Source: Paracoccus sp. (in: a-proteobacteria)
Lineage (GTDB): Bacteria; Pseudomonadota; Alphaproteobacteria; Rhodobacterales; Rhodobacteraceae
DNA length: 48,380 nt
Assembly (NCBI RefSeq): GCF_030538755.1
Contig: NZ_JAUNTJ010000022.1
Coordinates: forward strand, 1-48,380
Direction of reading: 5' to 3'
Of this stretch, positions 25,847-35,063 are shown one piece after another. Made by a program: the position numbers and the translations under genes. A model generated the notes under the pieces. That model was not told the origin of the DNA and searched no databases. It saw nothing but the letters and a program-made list of their open reading frames with translations. The stretch's first letter is position 1. Each line of letters begins with the position of its first letter.

Positions 25847-28722
25847 AGCAGCAGATCATTGTGATCGACCGGCACCGCGCCCAGCAGAATCAGCACGAAA
25901 TCCGGCACGCCGTCGCCATCCACATCGCCGCGCAGCACCGTGCGGTTCGCACCATATTCCGCCCTGAGCTGGCCCGGCGCGGAAAAGCGGCTGCTGCCGA
26001 TAAAGTCAAAGCCGATGGCCGACAGGTCGATCTTGTCCTGACCGCGGGTGAAATCCTCGATCACGTCGATGCCGCGTTGCGACGAGGATTCGGCGGCGGC
26101 ACCGTAAAAGAACACGTCCCGCCCGGCCCCGCCGTTCAGCGTATCGGCACCCAGCCCGCCGCGCAGCGTATCGTTGCCGACGCCGCCGAACAGCACATCG
26201 CGGCCGCCATCGCCCAGCAGAAAATCATGGCCGCGCCCCCCGAACAGGCTGTCGTTGCCCGAACCGCCTGCCAGCCTATCGTTGCCGTCATCGCCATGCA
26301 GCACGTCGTTGCCATCGCCCCCCGCCATGCTGTCATCGCCCGCGCCACCGCGTAGCAGATCATCGCCCGCACCGCCGCGCAGCGTGTCGTTGCCGTGACC
26401 GCCCAGCAGCGTGTCACGCCCGTTGCCCCCTTCCAGCAGGTCGTTGCCCGAGCCGCCGTCAAGCCGGTCATTCCCCGATCCGCCCAGCAGCGTATCATTG
26501 CCGCCGCCGCCAAACAGCCGGTCGTTGCCGGGGCCGCCATGGACGTAATCATTGCCATCGCCGCCGCGCAGGGTATCGTTGCCCGCTTCACCGAACAGCC
26601 GGTCGTTGCCGTTGTTCCCTTCGAGGCTGTCATCGCCGATGCCGCCATACAGCGTGTCATGGCCGTTGCCGCCGAACAGCCGGTCATTACCCTCGCCGCC
26701 CGACAGATAGTCATTGCCGGAACCGCCCAGCAGCGTGTCGCGACCGTTGCCGCCATACAGGCTGTCGTTGCCTGCCCCGCCCTCTAACCTGTCGTGGCCG
26801 TTGTTGCCGTGCAGGATGTCATTGCCATTGCCGCCCAGCAGGTGATCGTTGCCGGAACCGCCGCGCAGCGTGTCATGGCCGTTGTCGCCATACAGCGTAT
26901 CGTCGCCCGCATCGCCCGACAGCGAATCATTGCCCGAACCGCCCCACAGAATGTCATTGCCGCTGCCGCCCAGGATCAGGTCATCGCCCGGACCGCCGCG
27001 AATGCGGTCATCGCCGTTGCCGCCATAGATGCTGTCATCGCCGCCTTCGCCCCGGATGGTGTCATTGCCGCTGTCGCCATAGAGGATGTCAGCCTCGTTA
27101 CTGCCGAAGATCAGGTCGTGGCCACCGCGCCCGTAAATGGTCGAGCCGATGGCCGAGGCCCGCAGCACATCCGCCCCGTTCGAGCCGGTGATGCTGGTCG
27201 GCAGATTCGCCGGGTCGTAATTGGTGATCGGGAACATGTCATTGGTAAAGAAACTGACCGGCAGGCTGGTGCCGGTGGTCGTGAAAATGTCGATGACCCC
27301 TTCGTGAAAGCGGATCTTGGCCCCCCAGCTTTGCGGAAGGATGGTCAGTTGATAGACGCTGCGCACCATGCCGAGATTGGAAAAATCCAGCCGGTCCACC
27401 CCCACCTCGAAATCGCGGATGGCGATGCGGCCCTTGATGTTCGAGGGCACAAAGGTATCTGCCCCCGCCCCCCCCAGCAGCGCGATCGAGTTTTCACCGG
27501 CAACCAGCGTGTCATTGCCTGCCCCGCCGTGCATCCAGATCGCATCCGGCCCGGCGATCATGTAATCGTCGCGGTTGGTGCCGGTCGGGCGCACGCCCGA
27601 CACGGTGCCGGTCATCCCCGCCGGGCCGGGTTCGACAACCAGTTGCGTGATCCCGGCCTTGGTCGCGCTGGATACGAACAGCACGATCTTGCCATCCATG
27701 ACCTGCGCCTTGATCGCGGTGACACGCGCCAGCGTCAGCGTGTGATCGTCGGCCAGGGTTTCCAGATGCACCAGCCGCCCGTCGGGGCGCAGCATGAACA
27801 TGGTAATGCCGTCATCGGCCCCGCCGACAAAGACATAGGCCCGCCCGTCCAGCACCACCGAATCCATCGCCGTGGTGCGCAAAAACCGCGTCGAGCCTTC
27901 GTCGATGACATGATCCACCGCCGTCATCGAGCCGTCGCGCCCCAGCCGGAACACCGTCAGCGAAGATGAATCGGACGCGCCGACCACCACATAGGTCTGC
28001 CCGGCGATGGTGGCCGCCGTCGCAATGCGCGGGGCGGCAAAGCCGGTCATATCCTCGCTGCCCATATATTCGGTGCGCCGGATGGTGCCATTGGCGGCAA
28101 TCGTGTGGCTGGCGATGAAATTGCCCAGTGACGACAGGGTAATCAGCACCTGTTGCGTGCCGACCTTGACGGGCAGGACAAAATCCAGCCCCGCCTCGGG
28201 CCGGGTGGCGGATGGCGGGGCGGGCGATTGCGCCAGCGCCGTCATCGCGCCATCGCTGGCGACCCGGAACAGGGTGAAGGCGGTGGATTTTTCCTGCGTC
28301 GCATAGACGAAATCACCCTGCGCGGTGGAAAACTGCCCGACTGAAACGATCGCCGGGCCGACCTGCCGCAGCGCGGTGGCACCGCTGTCCGCCGCCCGCG
28401 ACACCGCCCCCGATGCCGAAATCGGCATGGCCATCATCGTGCCGCTGCCGATATTCGACATGGCCACGATGGCGCTGTCGCCCATCTGCATGACGTTGAC
28501 GCGCGGTTCGCGCGAATAGGACACGGCCCCGGCATAGGCGGTGGCCCCGATCAGACTGATCTGCGTATCTGCCCCGCCGATCTGCATGGCGGTGATGCCG
28601 CCGCCGACATGAGTGGCCGAATACAGCACATGCTGCCCGTCCACCGTTGCGATGGACAGATCCGTGATATTCGACAGAAATCCGGCCCCTGTAACAGTGG
28701 CCACATGGCGAAAGCCGACCAT
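25843..28722 (-). CDS. Large RTX-repeat calcium-binding protein, probable type I secretion substrate
   Basis: A 959-residue acidic protein with no Sec signal. Residues about 1–370 contain repeating beta-propeller-like blades (for example GQHVLYSATHVGGGITAMQI and GQTYVVVGASDSSSLTVFRL). Two isolated RTX units follow near residue 400 (GGAGNDTLV, GGAGADTFV). Residues 531–872 are 38 consecutive nonapeptides of GGxGxDxLx type. The C-terminus (IDVIEDFTRGQDKIDLSAIG, then DVDGDGVPDFVLILLG and HNDLLL) resembles the serralysin C-terminal domain and type I secretion signals. No ABC or membrane-fusion gene is adjacent. An in-frame TGA six codons upstream fixes the start at ATG 28722, although its ribosome site is weak. 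The 117-bp upstream spacer is AT-rich and probably holds the promoter. A surface adhesin or structural protein is likely; no enzyme motif is seen. Confidence 0.88.
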   Translation of the reverse strand: MVGFRHVATVTGAGFLSNITDLSIATVDGQHVLYSATHVGGGITAMQIGGADTQISLIGATAYAGAVSYSREPRVNVMQMGDSAIVAMSNIGSGTMMAMPISASGAVSRAADSGATALRQVGPAIVSVGQFSTAQGDFVYATQEKSTAFTLFRVASDGAMTALAQSPAPPSATRPEAGLDFVLPVKVGTQQVLITLSSLGNFIASHTIAANGTIRRTEYMGSEDMTGFAAPRIATAATIAGQTYVVVGASDSSSLTVFRLGRDGSMTAVDHVIDEGSTRFLRTTAMDSVVLDGRAYVFVGGADDGITMFMLRPDGRLVHLETLADDHTLTLARVTAIKAQVMDGKIVLFVSSATKAGITQLVVEPGPAGMTGTVSGVRPTGTNRDDYMIAGPDAIWMHGGAGNDTLVAGENSIALLGGAGADTFVPSNIKGRIAIRDFEVGVDRLDFSNLGMVRSVYQLTILPQSWGAKIRFHEGVIDIFTTTGTSLPVSFFTNDMFPITNYDPANLPTSITGSNGADVLRASAIGSTIYGRGGHDLIFGSNEADILYGDSGNDTIRGEGGDDSIYGGNGDDRIRGGPGDDLILGGSGNDILWGGSGNDSLSGDAGDDTLYGDNGHDTLRGGSGNDHLLGGNGNDILHGNNGHDRLEGGAGNDSLYGGNGRDTLLGGSGNDYLSGGEGNDRLFGGNGHDTLYGGIGDDSLEGNNGNDRLFGEAGNDTLRGGDGNDYVHGGPGNDRLFGGGGNDTLLGGSGNDRLDGGSGNDLLEGGNGRDTLLGGHGNDTLRGGAGDDLLRGGAGDDSMAGGDGNDVLHGDDGNDRLAGGSGNDSLFGGRGHDFLLGDGGRDVLFGGVGNDTLRGGLGADTLNGGAGRDVFFYGAAAESSSQRGIDVIEDFTRGQDKIDLSAIGFDFIGSSRFSAPGQLRAEYGANRTVLRGDVDGDGVPDFVLILLGAVPVDHNDLLL
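26107..27132 (-). repeat. 38 tandem 27-bp units coding RTX nonapeptides
   Basis: These encode residues 531–872 of the RTX protein without interruption, from GRGGHDLIF to GGAGRDVFF. Unit DNA is similar enough to allow slippage or recombination in frame, changing repeat number without a frameshift. Confidence 0.9.
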
Positions 28723-28839
28723 GACCCCAACCCCGATTCAAGCACCCCCGTGCCCGATCAGATTAGGATGACCTGCCTAACAATTACCTTACCCAGCGTA
28801 GTTAACACCGGGCTTTTAAATTATGATTTTATTAAATTT

Positions 28840-29598
28840 TTATTTACTGTTCGCCAACCTGCCACGCACCGGGGCCAGCGCGCCATACAGGATCAGGGCC
28901 GGGGCCTGAGGCGCGGTGCCTGCCAGCATGGCGGCCAGATCGGCCACGGTGCTGCGGATCAGGCTCTGGCCCGGTTTGCTGACCTCGGCGGCCAGCATCG
29001 CCGGGGTGTCGGCGGGCAGGCCGTGGGCGATCAGCCCCTCGGCCAGGGCGGCAAAGGTGCGCTGGCCCATGAACACCACGGTCAGCGCCTTGGCATCGGC
29101 CAGTGCGGGCCAGTTCAGATCGCCGGGCAGCTTGCCGGTCACATCGGCTCCGGTCACGAATTGCAGCCGCCGCGCGGTCAGCCGCCGGGTCAGCGGCATA
29201 CTGGCCGCCGCCGCCGCCGCGCAGGCCGAGGGCACGCCGGGGATGATTTCCCAGTCGATGCCAGCGGCGGCAAGCGCGTCCAGCTCTTCCTCCAGCCGGC
29301 CAAAGATGCCTGCGTCACCCGATTTCAGCCGCACCACGCGGTGGCCGGCCCGCGCCTCGTGGATAAGCAGGGCGTTCACGTCATCCTGCCGGGCCGAGGG
29401 GCGGCCCGCGCGCTTGCCCACCGGAATGCGCCGCGCCGTGGCGGGCACCAGATCCAGCAGCGGGCCAGAGGCCAGATCGTCGAACAGCACCACATCCGCC
29501 TGCGCCAGCCGTTTCGCCGCACGCACCGTCAGCAATTCGGGATCACCCGGCCCGGCCGAGACCAGAGAAACGAAACCTGCGCTGGCTGGATCGGACAT
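28840..29598 (-). CDS. cobA: Uroporphyrinogen-III C-methyltransferase
   Basis: A 252-residue SAM-dependent tetrapyrrole methylase that makes precorrin-2, the branch point to siroheme and cobalamin. The start at ATG 29598 follows AAGGGG; a longer frame adds 18 residues with no homologous look. Motifs: VSAGPGDPELLTVRAAKRL at the N-terminus, RLKSGDAGIFGRLEEEL in place of the common GGDPFVFGRG, and IPGVPSACAAAA, then VVFMGQRT. There is no CysG-like dehydrogenase domain, so it is the single-domain form. It stands alone upstream of the RTX gene. Whether it serves siroheme or B12 cannot be told from context. Confidence 0.9.
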   Translation of the reverse strand: MSDPASAGFVSLVSAGPGDPELLTVRAAKRLAQADVVLFDDLASGPLLDLVPATARRIPVGKRAGRPSARQDDVNALLIHEARAGHRVVRLKSGDAGIFGRLEEELDALAAAGIDWEIIPGVPSACAAAAAASMPLTRRLTARRLQFVTGADVTGKLPGDLNWPALADAKALTVVFMGQRTFAALAEGLIAHGLPADTPAMLAAEVSKPGQSLIRSTVADLAAMLAGTAPQAPALILYGALAPVRGRLANSK

Positions 29599-29722
29599 GG
29601 CTGGCCCCTTGTGGTTCAGACTGAACTTGCAGCTATACCATTGCGGGGCCAAGCGAAAGTCTGCCCATCGACAGCCCGCCCCGCCCTGCCCTAAGCTGGC
29701 CGGGGGAAGACGGAGGATACCG

Positions 29723-30565
29723 ATGAAACTGCTGCGCTATGGTCCCAAGGGGCAGGAAAAGCCCGGTCTGCTGGACGATCAGGGCCGCATCCGCGACCTG
29801 TCGGCTCATGTCCCCGACATCGCGGGCGCGGTGCTGACGCCCGACGGGCTGGCCCGGCTGGCCGCGCTGAACCCCGACGATCTGCCGCTGGTCGCGGGCA
29901 CGCCGCGCATCGGCCCCTGTGTCGGGCAGGTAGGCAAGTTCATCTGCATCGGCCTGAATTACGCCGACCACGCCGCCGAGGCAGGGATGGCGGTGCCATC
30001 CGAACCCATCGTCTTCAGCAAATGGACCAGCGCCATTTCCGGGCCGGATGACGATGTGGAAATCCCGCGCGGCTCGACCAAAACCGATTGGGAGGTGGAA
30101 CTGGGCGTCATCATCGGCAAGCCCGGCAAATATATCGACCCGGCCAAGGCGCTGTCGCATGTCGCCGGTTATTGCGTGGTGAACGACATATCCGAACGCG
30201 ACTGGCAGACGGCGCGCGGCGGCACATGGGACAAGGGCAAGGGCTTTGACAGTTTTGGCCCCATCGGCCCGTGGCTGGTCACCCCGGACGAGGCAGGCGA
30301 CCCCGGCAATCTGCGCCTGTGGCTGGAGGTGGACGGCATCCGCCGTCAGGACGGATCGACCGCCACAATGGTCTTTGGCGTGGCGCAGATCATCGCCTAT
30401 CTGTCGCAATTCCTGTCACTGCAACCCGGCGATGTCATCGCCACCGGCACCCCGCCCGGCGTGGGCATGGGGCAAAAACCGCCGGTGTTTTTGCAACCCG
30501 GACAGGTGATGCGGCTGGGGATCGAGGGCTTGGGCCAACAGACCGCCCGCACCGTGGCGGGCTGA
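29723..30565 (+). CDS. Fumarylacetoacetate hydrolase-family protein
   Basis: A 280-residue FAH-superfamily enzyme, starting at ATG 29723 behind GGAGG. It has a small N-terminal domain and the FAH fold starting at FICIGLNYADHAAEAG. Metal ligands are visible as the Glu pair in TDWEVELGVIIG and the Asp in VVNDISERDWQ, and GDVIATGTPPGVGMG is the conserved C-terminal loop. Members act as hydratases, isomerases, decarboxylases or C–C hydrolases on oxo-acids, for instance ureidoglycolate lyase-like, oxaloacetate decarboxylase or 2-keto-3-deoxy-sugar acid dehydratases. The neighbours do not identify the substrate. It lies directly left of the low-GC island. Confidence 0.88.
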   Translation: MKLLRYGPKGQEKPGLLDDQGRIRDLSAHVPDIAGAVLTPDGLARLAALNPDDLPLVAGTPRIGPCVGQVGKFICIGLNYADHAAEAGMAVPSEPIVFSKWTSAISGPDDDVEIPRGSTKTDWEVELGVIIGKPGKYIDPAKALSHVAGYCVVNDISERDWQTARGGTWDKGKGFDSFGPIGPWLVTPDEAGDPGNLRLWLEVDGIRRQDGSTATMVFGVAQIIAYLSQFLSLQPGDVIATGTPPGVGMGQKPPVFLQPGQVMRLGIEGLGQQTARTVAG

Positions 30566-30587
30566 TCGGGGTGGGCGGTAATTGCAC

Positions 30588-30606
30588 GGGTTCAGACGCT
30601 GAACCC
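30588..30606 (+). terminator. Hairpin downstream of the FAH-family gene
   Basis: GGGTTCAG-ACG-CTGAACCC is a perfect 8-bp stem 22 bp after the stop. No T-run follows. It marks the last high-GC sequence before the AT-richer island edge. Confidence 0.5.
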
Positions 30607-31114
30607 ATAACCTGCGCAATAATATGCTGACAGGTGACGATAGCATCATCAATATGACTGAAGAATCAGGTTCCCCTGCTTGTTTCCAGATGACAAATCA
30701 TATTTCTTATATCTGGGCCGAAATATGGCGAATTTTTCAGGTTTGCCATGCTGCATCTGCTGGCTTGTCGTTGTTTTTTCTTTGCCAGAACTGGAAAACC
30801 CCGGAGGCATCGGGATGCACCAGTGGCTTACGATCATTCCTGCACGCTCGGCGCGGTGCTCTTGCCCATCACAATTTTTTCACGAAGCCGCAACAGAAGG
30901 CAATCAAACTATTCCAGAATTTTACGTGGAAACCGCTTGATTTCTTGCGATTTCCATCCCGACATTCGCCTGCATCAGGCGGCTTTGGACGGCAGAAACT
31001 GCGCGAAAACTGCAGCCAAGGGCTGAGGTGGCGTTGAGGTAAGCGATTGGGAAAACAATCTGGCCCGGTCGGAGATCGACATATCTTGATCAATCACCAT
31101 TGCTGAATGGCAGG
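30607..31114. other. AT-richer non-coding stretch at the left edge of the island
   Basis: The first 250 bases are clearly lower in GC than the flanks. Overlapping frames of 60–140 codons lack ribosome sites and familiar motifs. I recognise no gene, transposase end or repeat. It probably marks an insertion boundary. Confidence 0.5.
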
Positions 31115-33046
31115 CTATCGCACCCCATTCCTCAACTGTTCGAACGAGCAGATTTTTCCGGCGATTGCACTGGCCATGACAGTTGGTGGGCTTGCGAGCC
31201 ATGTCGAGCCGGGGCCGCCACGGCCCGGAAAATTTCGATTGATGGCCGAAATGGTCACTTGATCGGTCGTTTCTGACACGCCCGGTCCACATTGGCCGCA
31301 GGACCCGCAGGCTGGGCCCAGAATCTCGGCGCCGACCGCGTCGAAGGTCTCGAAATAGCCCTTTTTCCGGCAATAATCGCGCACCTGCACGGTGCCGCAT
31401 TGCAGATACAGCTTAACGCCCGGCGCGACCTTCAGCCCGTGGTCCTGCGCCCATTTTGCGACCGCATAATAATTGTCAAAGTCGTCACGCTTACCAGCCG
31501 TGCAGGAGCCGCCATAAGCAATATCGACCCTGACCTCTTCACACAGATCGATCAGGGGCAGGCCGTTTCCCGGATCGCCAGGGCGAGCAAGCATTGGTCC
31601 GATGGCCGAGCAATCCAGCGTGATTTTGGCGGTATATTCCGCACCCTCATCGGAACGCATCCAGTCCTCAAGCTGGAAATCAATGCCGCGTCGCTCCTTC
31701 AGAAAGCGGACTGTCTCGGCATCCGGCGCGCAAAGTCCGGTCAAGCCGCCCAGTTCGGCTACCATATTGGTCATGGTGGTGCGCTCGTCCGTAGACATGG
31801 CATCGATAACCGGTCCGGCAAACTCAAAGATCTTGCCCACACCGCCACCATCACGGATGAAAGGCTGTGCGAGCAGGTGCAAAAGGATATCCTTGGCGGT
31901 CACGCCAACCCGTTGCTCTCCCTCCAGCCAAATGAGCAAGCTTTCGGCCATGGTCAGGCGTGCTGCTCCAGTCATGAATGCGTTGGCCATGTCGGTGGTA
32001 CCGACGCCATAGGCGAAGGTGCCGATGGCGCCCGAATGCGGCGTGTGACTGTCGGTCCCGACGACGATCCGCCCCGGAAGGGCATAGCTTTCGGCCATCA
32101 TCGCGTGGCTGATCCCCTCGCTGCCCTCCTCGCCGATCAGATAGCCATGGTCAGTCAGTCCGTATTCCTTGCCAAAGGCCCGGTGTGCCTCGCTGATGGC
32201 GCGGACATCGGGCAAAAGGCCCAGCTTCAGATGCGTGGGCGAGCGGTGGGCATAGGACAGGTGATCCTCGAACAGCAGGATGTTCTTCGGATCGAACAGC
32301 TTCAGCGGCCGACCGTAATATTCATGCAGCATATGCGCCGCCATGGCTGTGTAGTATTCGTGGATGAAACGGAAGTCGGCACGAACGAACCCGCCGGTGC
32401 CGGGTTCGGCATCCCAGTCCAGCCCGTCAACCTGCAACGCGAAGCGATCAACGATCTTCTGCGCGAAGGTGCGCGGTCCCTGCCCCTCGACCTGCCGCAA
32501 CCGCGCATTGGTAAGGTATTTCTCGCCATAGGCCAGCAATCCGCCCGCCCGCAGGATCGCCTGCGCCAAAGGATCGCGGCCTGCGACCAACTCGTCGATG
32601 CTGATATCCTCACCCGAACGGATGCGGTTGATAAGCCCGAAATCGGTCGAGGTGAACAGCCCGATATTGTCGCAGTTCTGGCGATAGATGCGCTCGAACC
32701 CCTCGGCGATGACCAACCGGATGCCCGCCGAATATTCCGCCAGCGGCGAATGTTCGCGTGACGAGCCTTTGCCATAGCGCCGCCCGCCGACCAGCACAGA
32801 GAAGCCGCCCTCGGCAATGGCGTTTTCGCCCACGGGCTTTTCGTCGTTGATTGTCAGCCCGGTATGGGCATAGCGGCCCAGGCGGCCGTCATAATTCAGC
32901 ATGACCTGCAGCGGCGTGATCTCGTCGGTCGAGATATCGCTGCGCAATTCACCGGCAGCGGCCAGCGGAATATCGCTACCCGCAATCTGGCGTTTGACGG
33001 CATCGGCCGCGGTGCCAAGGATCAGGATGCGTCCGTCGAATTTCAT
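31115..33046 (-). CDS. Aconitase-superfamily hydro-lyase with N-terminal swivel domain
   Basis: A 643-residue protein. ATG 33046 is used because it overlaps the upstream stop (ATGA) and opens the conserved part; 93 residues of low-complexity Arg-rich frame before it are not credible. Residues 1–165 form a LeuD/aconitase swivel domain (DISTDEITP 37–45, GKGSSREHSP 92–101). Residues about 195–643 form a LeuC-like catalytic part (GTDSHTPHSGAIGTFAYGVG from 330). Cluster ligands are probably Cys515 (GGSCTAGK), Cys580 and Cys583 (ACGSCGQC). The order is reversed relative to fused aconitase A, and the helical N-terminal domain of AcnB is absent. It should dehydrate, hydrate or isomerise a hydroxy di- or tricarboxylate; the substrate is unknown. 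It is last in the dct operon, after the aldolase. Confidence 0.88.
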   Translation of the reverse strand: MKFDGRILILGTAADAVKRQIAGSDIPLAAAGELRSDISTDEITPLQVMLNYDGRLGRYAHTGLTINDEKPVGENAIAEGGFSVLVGGRRYGKGSSREHSPLAEYSAGIRLVIAEGFERIYRQNCDNIGLFTSTDFGLINRIRSGEDISIDELVAGRDPLAQAILRAGGLLAYGEKYLTNARLRQVEGQGPRTFAQKIVDRFALQVDGLDWDAEPGTGGFVRADFRFIHEYYTAMAAHMLHEYYGRPLKLFDPKNILLFEDHLSYAHRSPTHLKLGLLPDVRAISEAHRAFGKEYGLTDHGYLIGEEGSEGISHAMMAESYALPGRIVVGTDSHTPHSGAIGTFAYGVGTTDMANAFMTGAARLTMAESLLIWLEGEQRVGVTAKDILLHLLAQPFIRDGGGVGKIFEFAGPVIDAMSTDERTTMTNMVAELGGLTGLCAPDAETVRFLKERRGIDFQLEDWMRSDEGAEYTAKITLDCSAIGPMLARPGDPGNGLPLIDLCEEVRVDIAYGGSCTAGKRDDFDNYYAVAKWAQDHGLKVAPGVKLYLQCGTVQVRDYCRKKGYFETFDAVGAEILGPACGSCGQCGPGVSETTDQVTISAINRNFPGRGGPGSTWLASPPTVMASAIAGKICSFEQLRNGVR

Positions 33047-33759
33047 GAGAGGGCCTCTTCTTTGCTGCGCAGCCACTCGACATGGCTCATGCGGGTTGCG
33101 CGGGCTGTGGCGCGCTCGGCCGCCGTCATGCGGGCGGCGTCCTGGCGCAATTGTTCTTCTCGACGTGCCAGTTCCTTCCCCATGGCAAGGATCGCGGCCG
33201 CGGCATGTTGCGGGACAATGACGGTTCCATCCTGATCGCCAAGAACAAGATCGCCGGGATGGATGGTCACTGTGCCGCCTTCGGGCGCGGGCAGTGTTAC
33301 GGGCGCGTTCTGTCCGGTCAGACAAAAGCGGCGGGCTCCATTCAACGGGATTGTGCCAGCAGCCCGGACGGGCAGTCCGATTGCGGACAGTTCATGCAGA
33401 TCACGGACCAGACCATCCGTAATCAGTCCCGCGCAGCCAGCACTGGCCAATTCGGCAGCCAGCAACCCGCCGGTAACGGCGCCGCCGCGAAAGCCGTTGG
33501 TCGCAAGGACAAGCACCGAAGGCCCGCTGAGCAGAAGGGGAAGCCCGTAGAGCGGCATGGTGGCCGATTTGCAGGGCCTGTTTACCGTATTGACCTGTCG
33601 TTGACCCTGAACGCAAACCGCCGGACCGCAGAAACTGACGGCCTCACCGACTGCCGCAATGCTCGGGTCGAGTGTCTGACTGTGATACCCGGCCTCATCC
33701 AGAACGTCGCTGATCAGTGCACTGCCAAGCTGTTTGAACTCGTTGAACATGGACATCAT
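33043..33759 (-). CDS. RraA-family class II pyruvate aldolase (HMG/CHA aldolase-like)
   Basis: A 238-residue RraA-fold protein. RraA itself inhibits RNase E, but the aldolases of this fold share G-x20-R-D-x2-E/D, and that pattern is exact here: Gly98, Arg119, Asp120 and Glu123 (within GGLLAAELASAG and DGLVRDLHE). 4-Hydroxy-4-methyl-2-oxoglutarate and 4-carboxy-4-hydroxy-2-oxoadipate aldolases release pyruvate, and many also decarboxylate oxaloacetate. The gene overlaps the dctM stop (ATG 33759 or 33756) and the next start (ATGA), so it is coupled on both sides. It probably acts on the product of the adjoining hydro-lyase. Confidence 0.85.
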   Translation of the reverse strand: MMSMFNEFKQLGSALISDVLDEAGYHSQTLDPSIAAVGEAVSFCGPAVCVQGQRQVNTVNRPCKSATMPLYGLPLLLSGPSVLVLATNGFRGGAVTGGLLAAELASAGCAGLITDGLVRDLHELSAIGLPVRAAGTIPLNGARRFCLTGQNAPVTLPAPEGGTVTIHPGDLVLGDQDGTVIVPQHAAAAILAMGKELARREEQLRQDAARMTAAERATARATRMSHVEWLRSKEEALS

Positions 33760-35060
33760 ACCTGCCTTGGTCCCATCAGCAGATCAGGCAGGAACGTGGA
33801 CAATACCGGCACGAAGGTCAGGATCAGCAGGACCAGAAGCGCCACCAGCAGGAAGGGCATGGTCGCACGCGCGCCCTGGACGATCGAAATGCCGCCGATC
33901 TGGCTGGCGATGGCCAGCACGATGCCAATCGGCGGCGTGATCAGCCCGATACACAGGTTCACCGTTACGACTACGCCAAAGTGGATCGGATCAATGCCAA
34001 GCTGCTGACTGATCGGGAACAGGACCGGCAGCAGCATGACTTTGGCAGCATTCACCTCCATCACCATTCCGATGAACAAGAGCAGGATGTTCACGAGGAT
34101 CAGAAAGGTGATCGGTGAGGTGACAAAGCTTTGCAGCCATGCACCAAAGCTTTCGGGCGCATGGACCCATGCCAGCATCCAGGCGAACAGCGACGCTCCG
34201 GCAAGGATGATCATCACCGCAGCTGTCAACCGCATTGCAGAAGTCAGCGAGGCGACAATCACTTTCCAGCTGAGTTCACGATAGACCAGCCCCGATACCA
34301 GCATCGCATAGATGCAGAGGACGACCGAGGCTTCCGTCACCGTGAACAGTGCCGACAGAATACCGCCCAGCAGCAGAACGGGCGTAATCAGCGCCGGAAA
34401 GGCGATCACGAACTTCTCCCAGATCAGGCTGATCGGGGCGGGCGGTTGCGTCGGATAGCGGTTGCGCCGCGCGATGCCCCATGCCGCGATCATCAAGGCG
34501 AGACCCCACAGAAGACCCGGGATCAGCCCGGCCAGAAACATCCGCATGACCGATTGATCGGTGATATAGGCATATACAATCCAGGCAATCGAGGGCGGGA
34601 TCAGGGGCGAGATCGGCGAGGACGCCGCCGTGATGCCGACCGAATAGCCCGCCGGATAGCCTGCCTTTTTCATCTCGGGAATGAAGGTGCCGCCGATGGC
34701 AGCCGTATCGGCCACCGCCGAACCGGAAATACCACCGAACATAAGCGAGCTGAGCACGTTCGAGGTGGCCAGCCCGCCGGTAAAGCGACCCACCAGCACA
34801 TTGCCGAAATCAATCAGCCGGGACGATATCCCGCCATTCGACATGATCGTACCTGCGAACAGGAAAGCCGGGATCGCCATCAGCGAAAAACTGTCCATCC
34901 CCGCGAACAGCCGTTGCGGTGCAATAACGGGATTGGCACCGCCATGTGCAAAGATCGCCGCAAAGGAGCCCGCGATGATCGCAATAGCCAGCGGAACGCC
35001 GATCAGGATACAGAAGGTGATGACGCCCGTCAGGATCAGTGCCAGTGTCGCCAATTCCAT
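33756..35060 (-). CDS. dctM: TRAP transporter large permease
   Basis: A 434-residue DctM-type permease with about twelve hydrophobic segments. Typical motifs are seen: FAGMDSFSLMAIPAFLFAG, GGISGSAVADTAAIGG and SSPISPLIPPSIAWIVYAY. It is the ion-coupled channel of the TRAP system, importing a carboxylate delivered by the DctP protein. GGAGGG precedes ATG 35060, three bases after the dctQ stop. The stop overlaps the aldolase start. Confidence 0.94.
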   Translation of the reverse strand: MELATLALILTGVITFCILIGVPLAIAIIAGSFAAIFAHGGANPVIAPQRLFAGMDSFSLMAIPAFLFAGTIMSNGGISSRLIDFGNVLVGRFTGGLATSNVLSSLMFGGISGSAVADTAAIGGTFIPEMKKAGYPAGYSVGITAASSPISPLIPPSIAWIVYAYITDQSVMRMFLAGLIPGLLWGLALMIAAWGIARRNRYPTQPPAPISLIWEKFVIAFPALITPVLLLGGILSALFTVTEASVVLCIYAMLVSGLVYRELSWKVIVASLTSAMRLTAAVMIILAGASLFAWMLAWVHAPESFGAWLQSFVTSPITFLILVNILLLFIGMVMEVNAAKVMLLPVLFPISQQLGIDPIHFGVVVTVNLCIGLITPPIGIVLAIASQIGGISIVQGARATMPFLLVALLVLLILTFVPVLSTFLPDLLMGPRQV

Positions 35061-35063
35061 GGC

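Noticed and set aside
26107-27132. Possible CRISPR-like array because of regular 27-bp units
   Set aside because: The units are contiguous, have no spacers and encode RTX nonapeptides in one frame.
26794-27969. Plus-strand frames opposite the RTX gene with repeating Ala/Val/Ile
   Set aside because: They mirror the 27-bp repeat of the RTX gene and have no ribosome site.
30624-31037. 137-codon plus-strand frame in the AT-richer gap
   Set aside because: No ribosome site, odd composition and no recognisable motif.
31082-31100. TTGATCAATC near the aconitase-like stop as an FNR box
   Set aside because: The half-sites abut without the N4 spacer required for FNR.
33047-33325. Upstream extension of the aconitase-like protein by 93 residues
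   Set aside because: The extension is Arg-rich shadow sequence inside the aldolase gene; the ATGA-overlapping start at 33046 is better.
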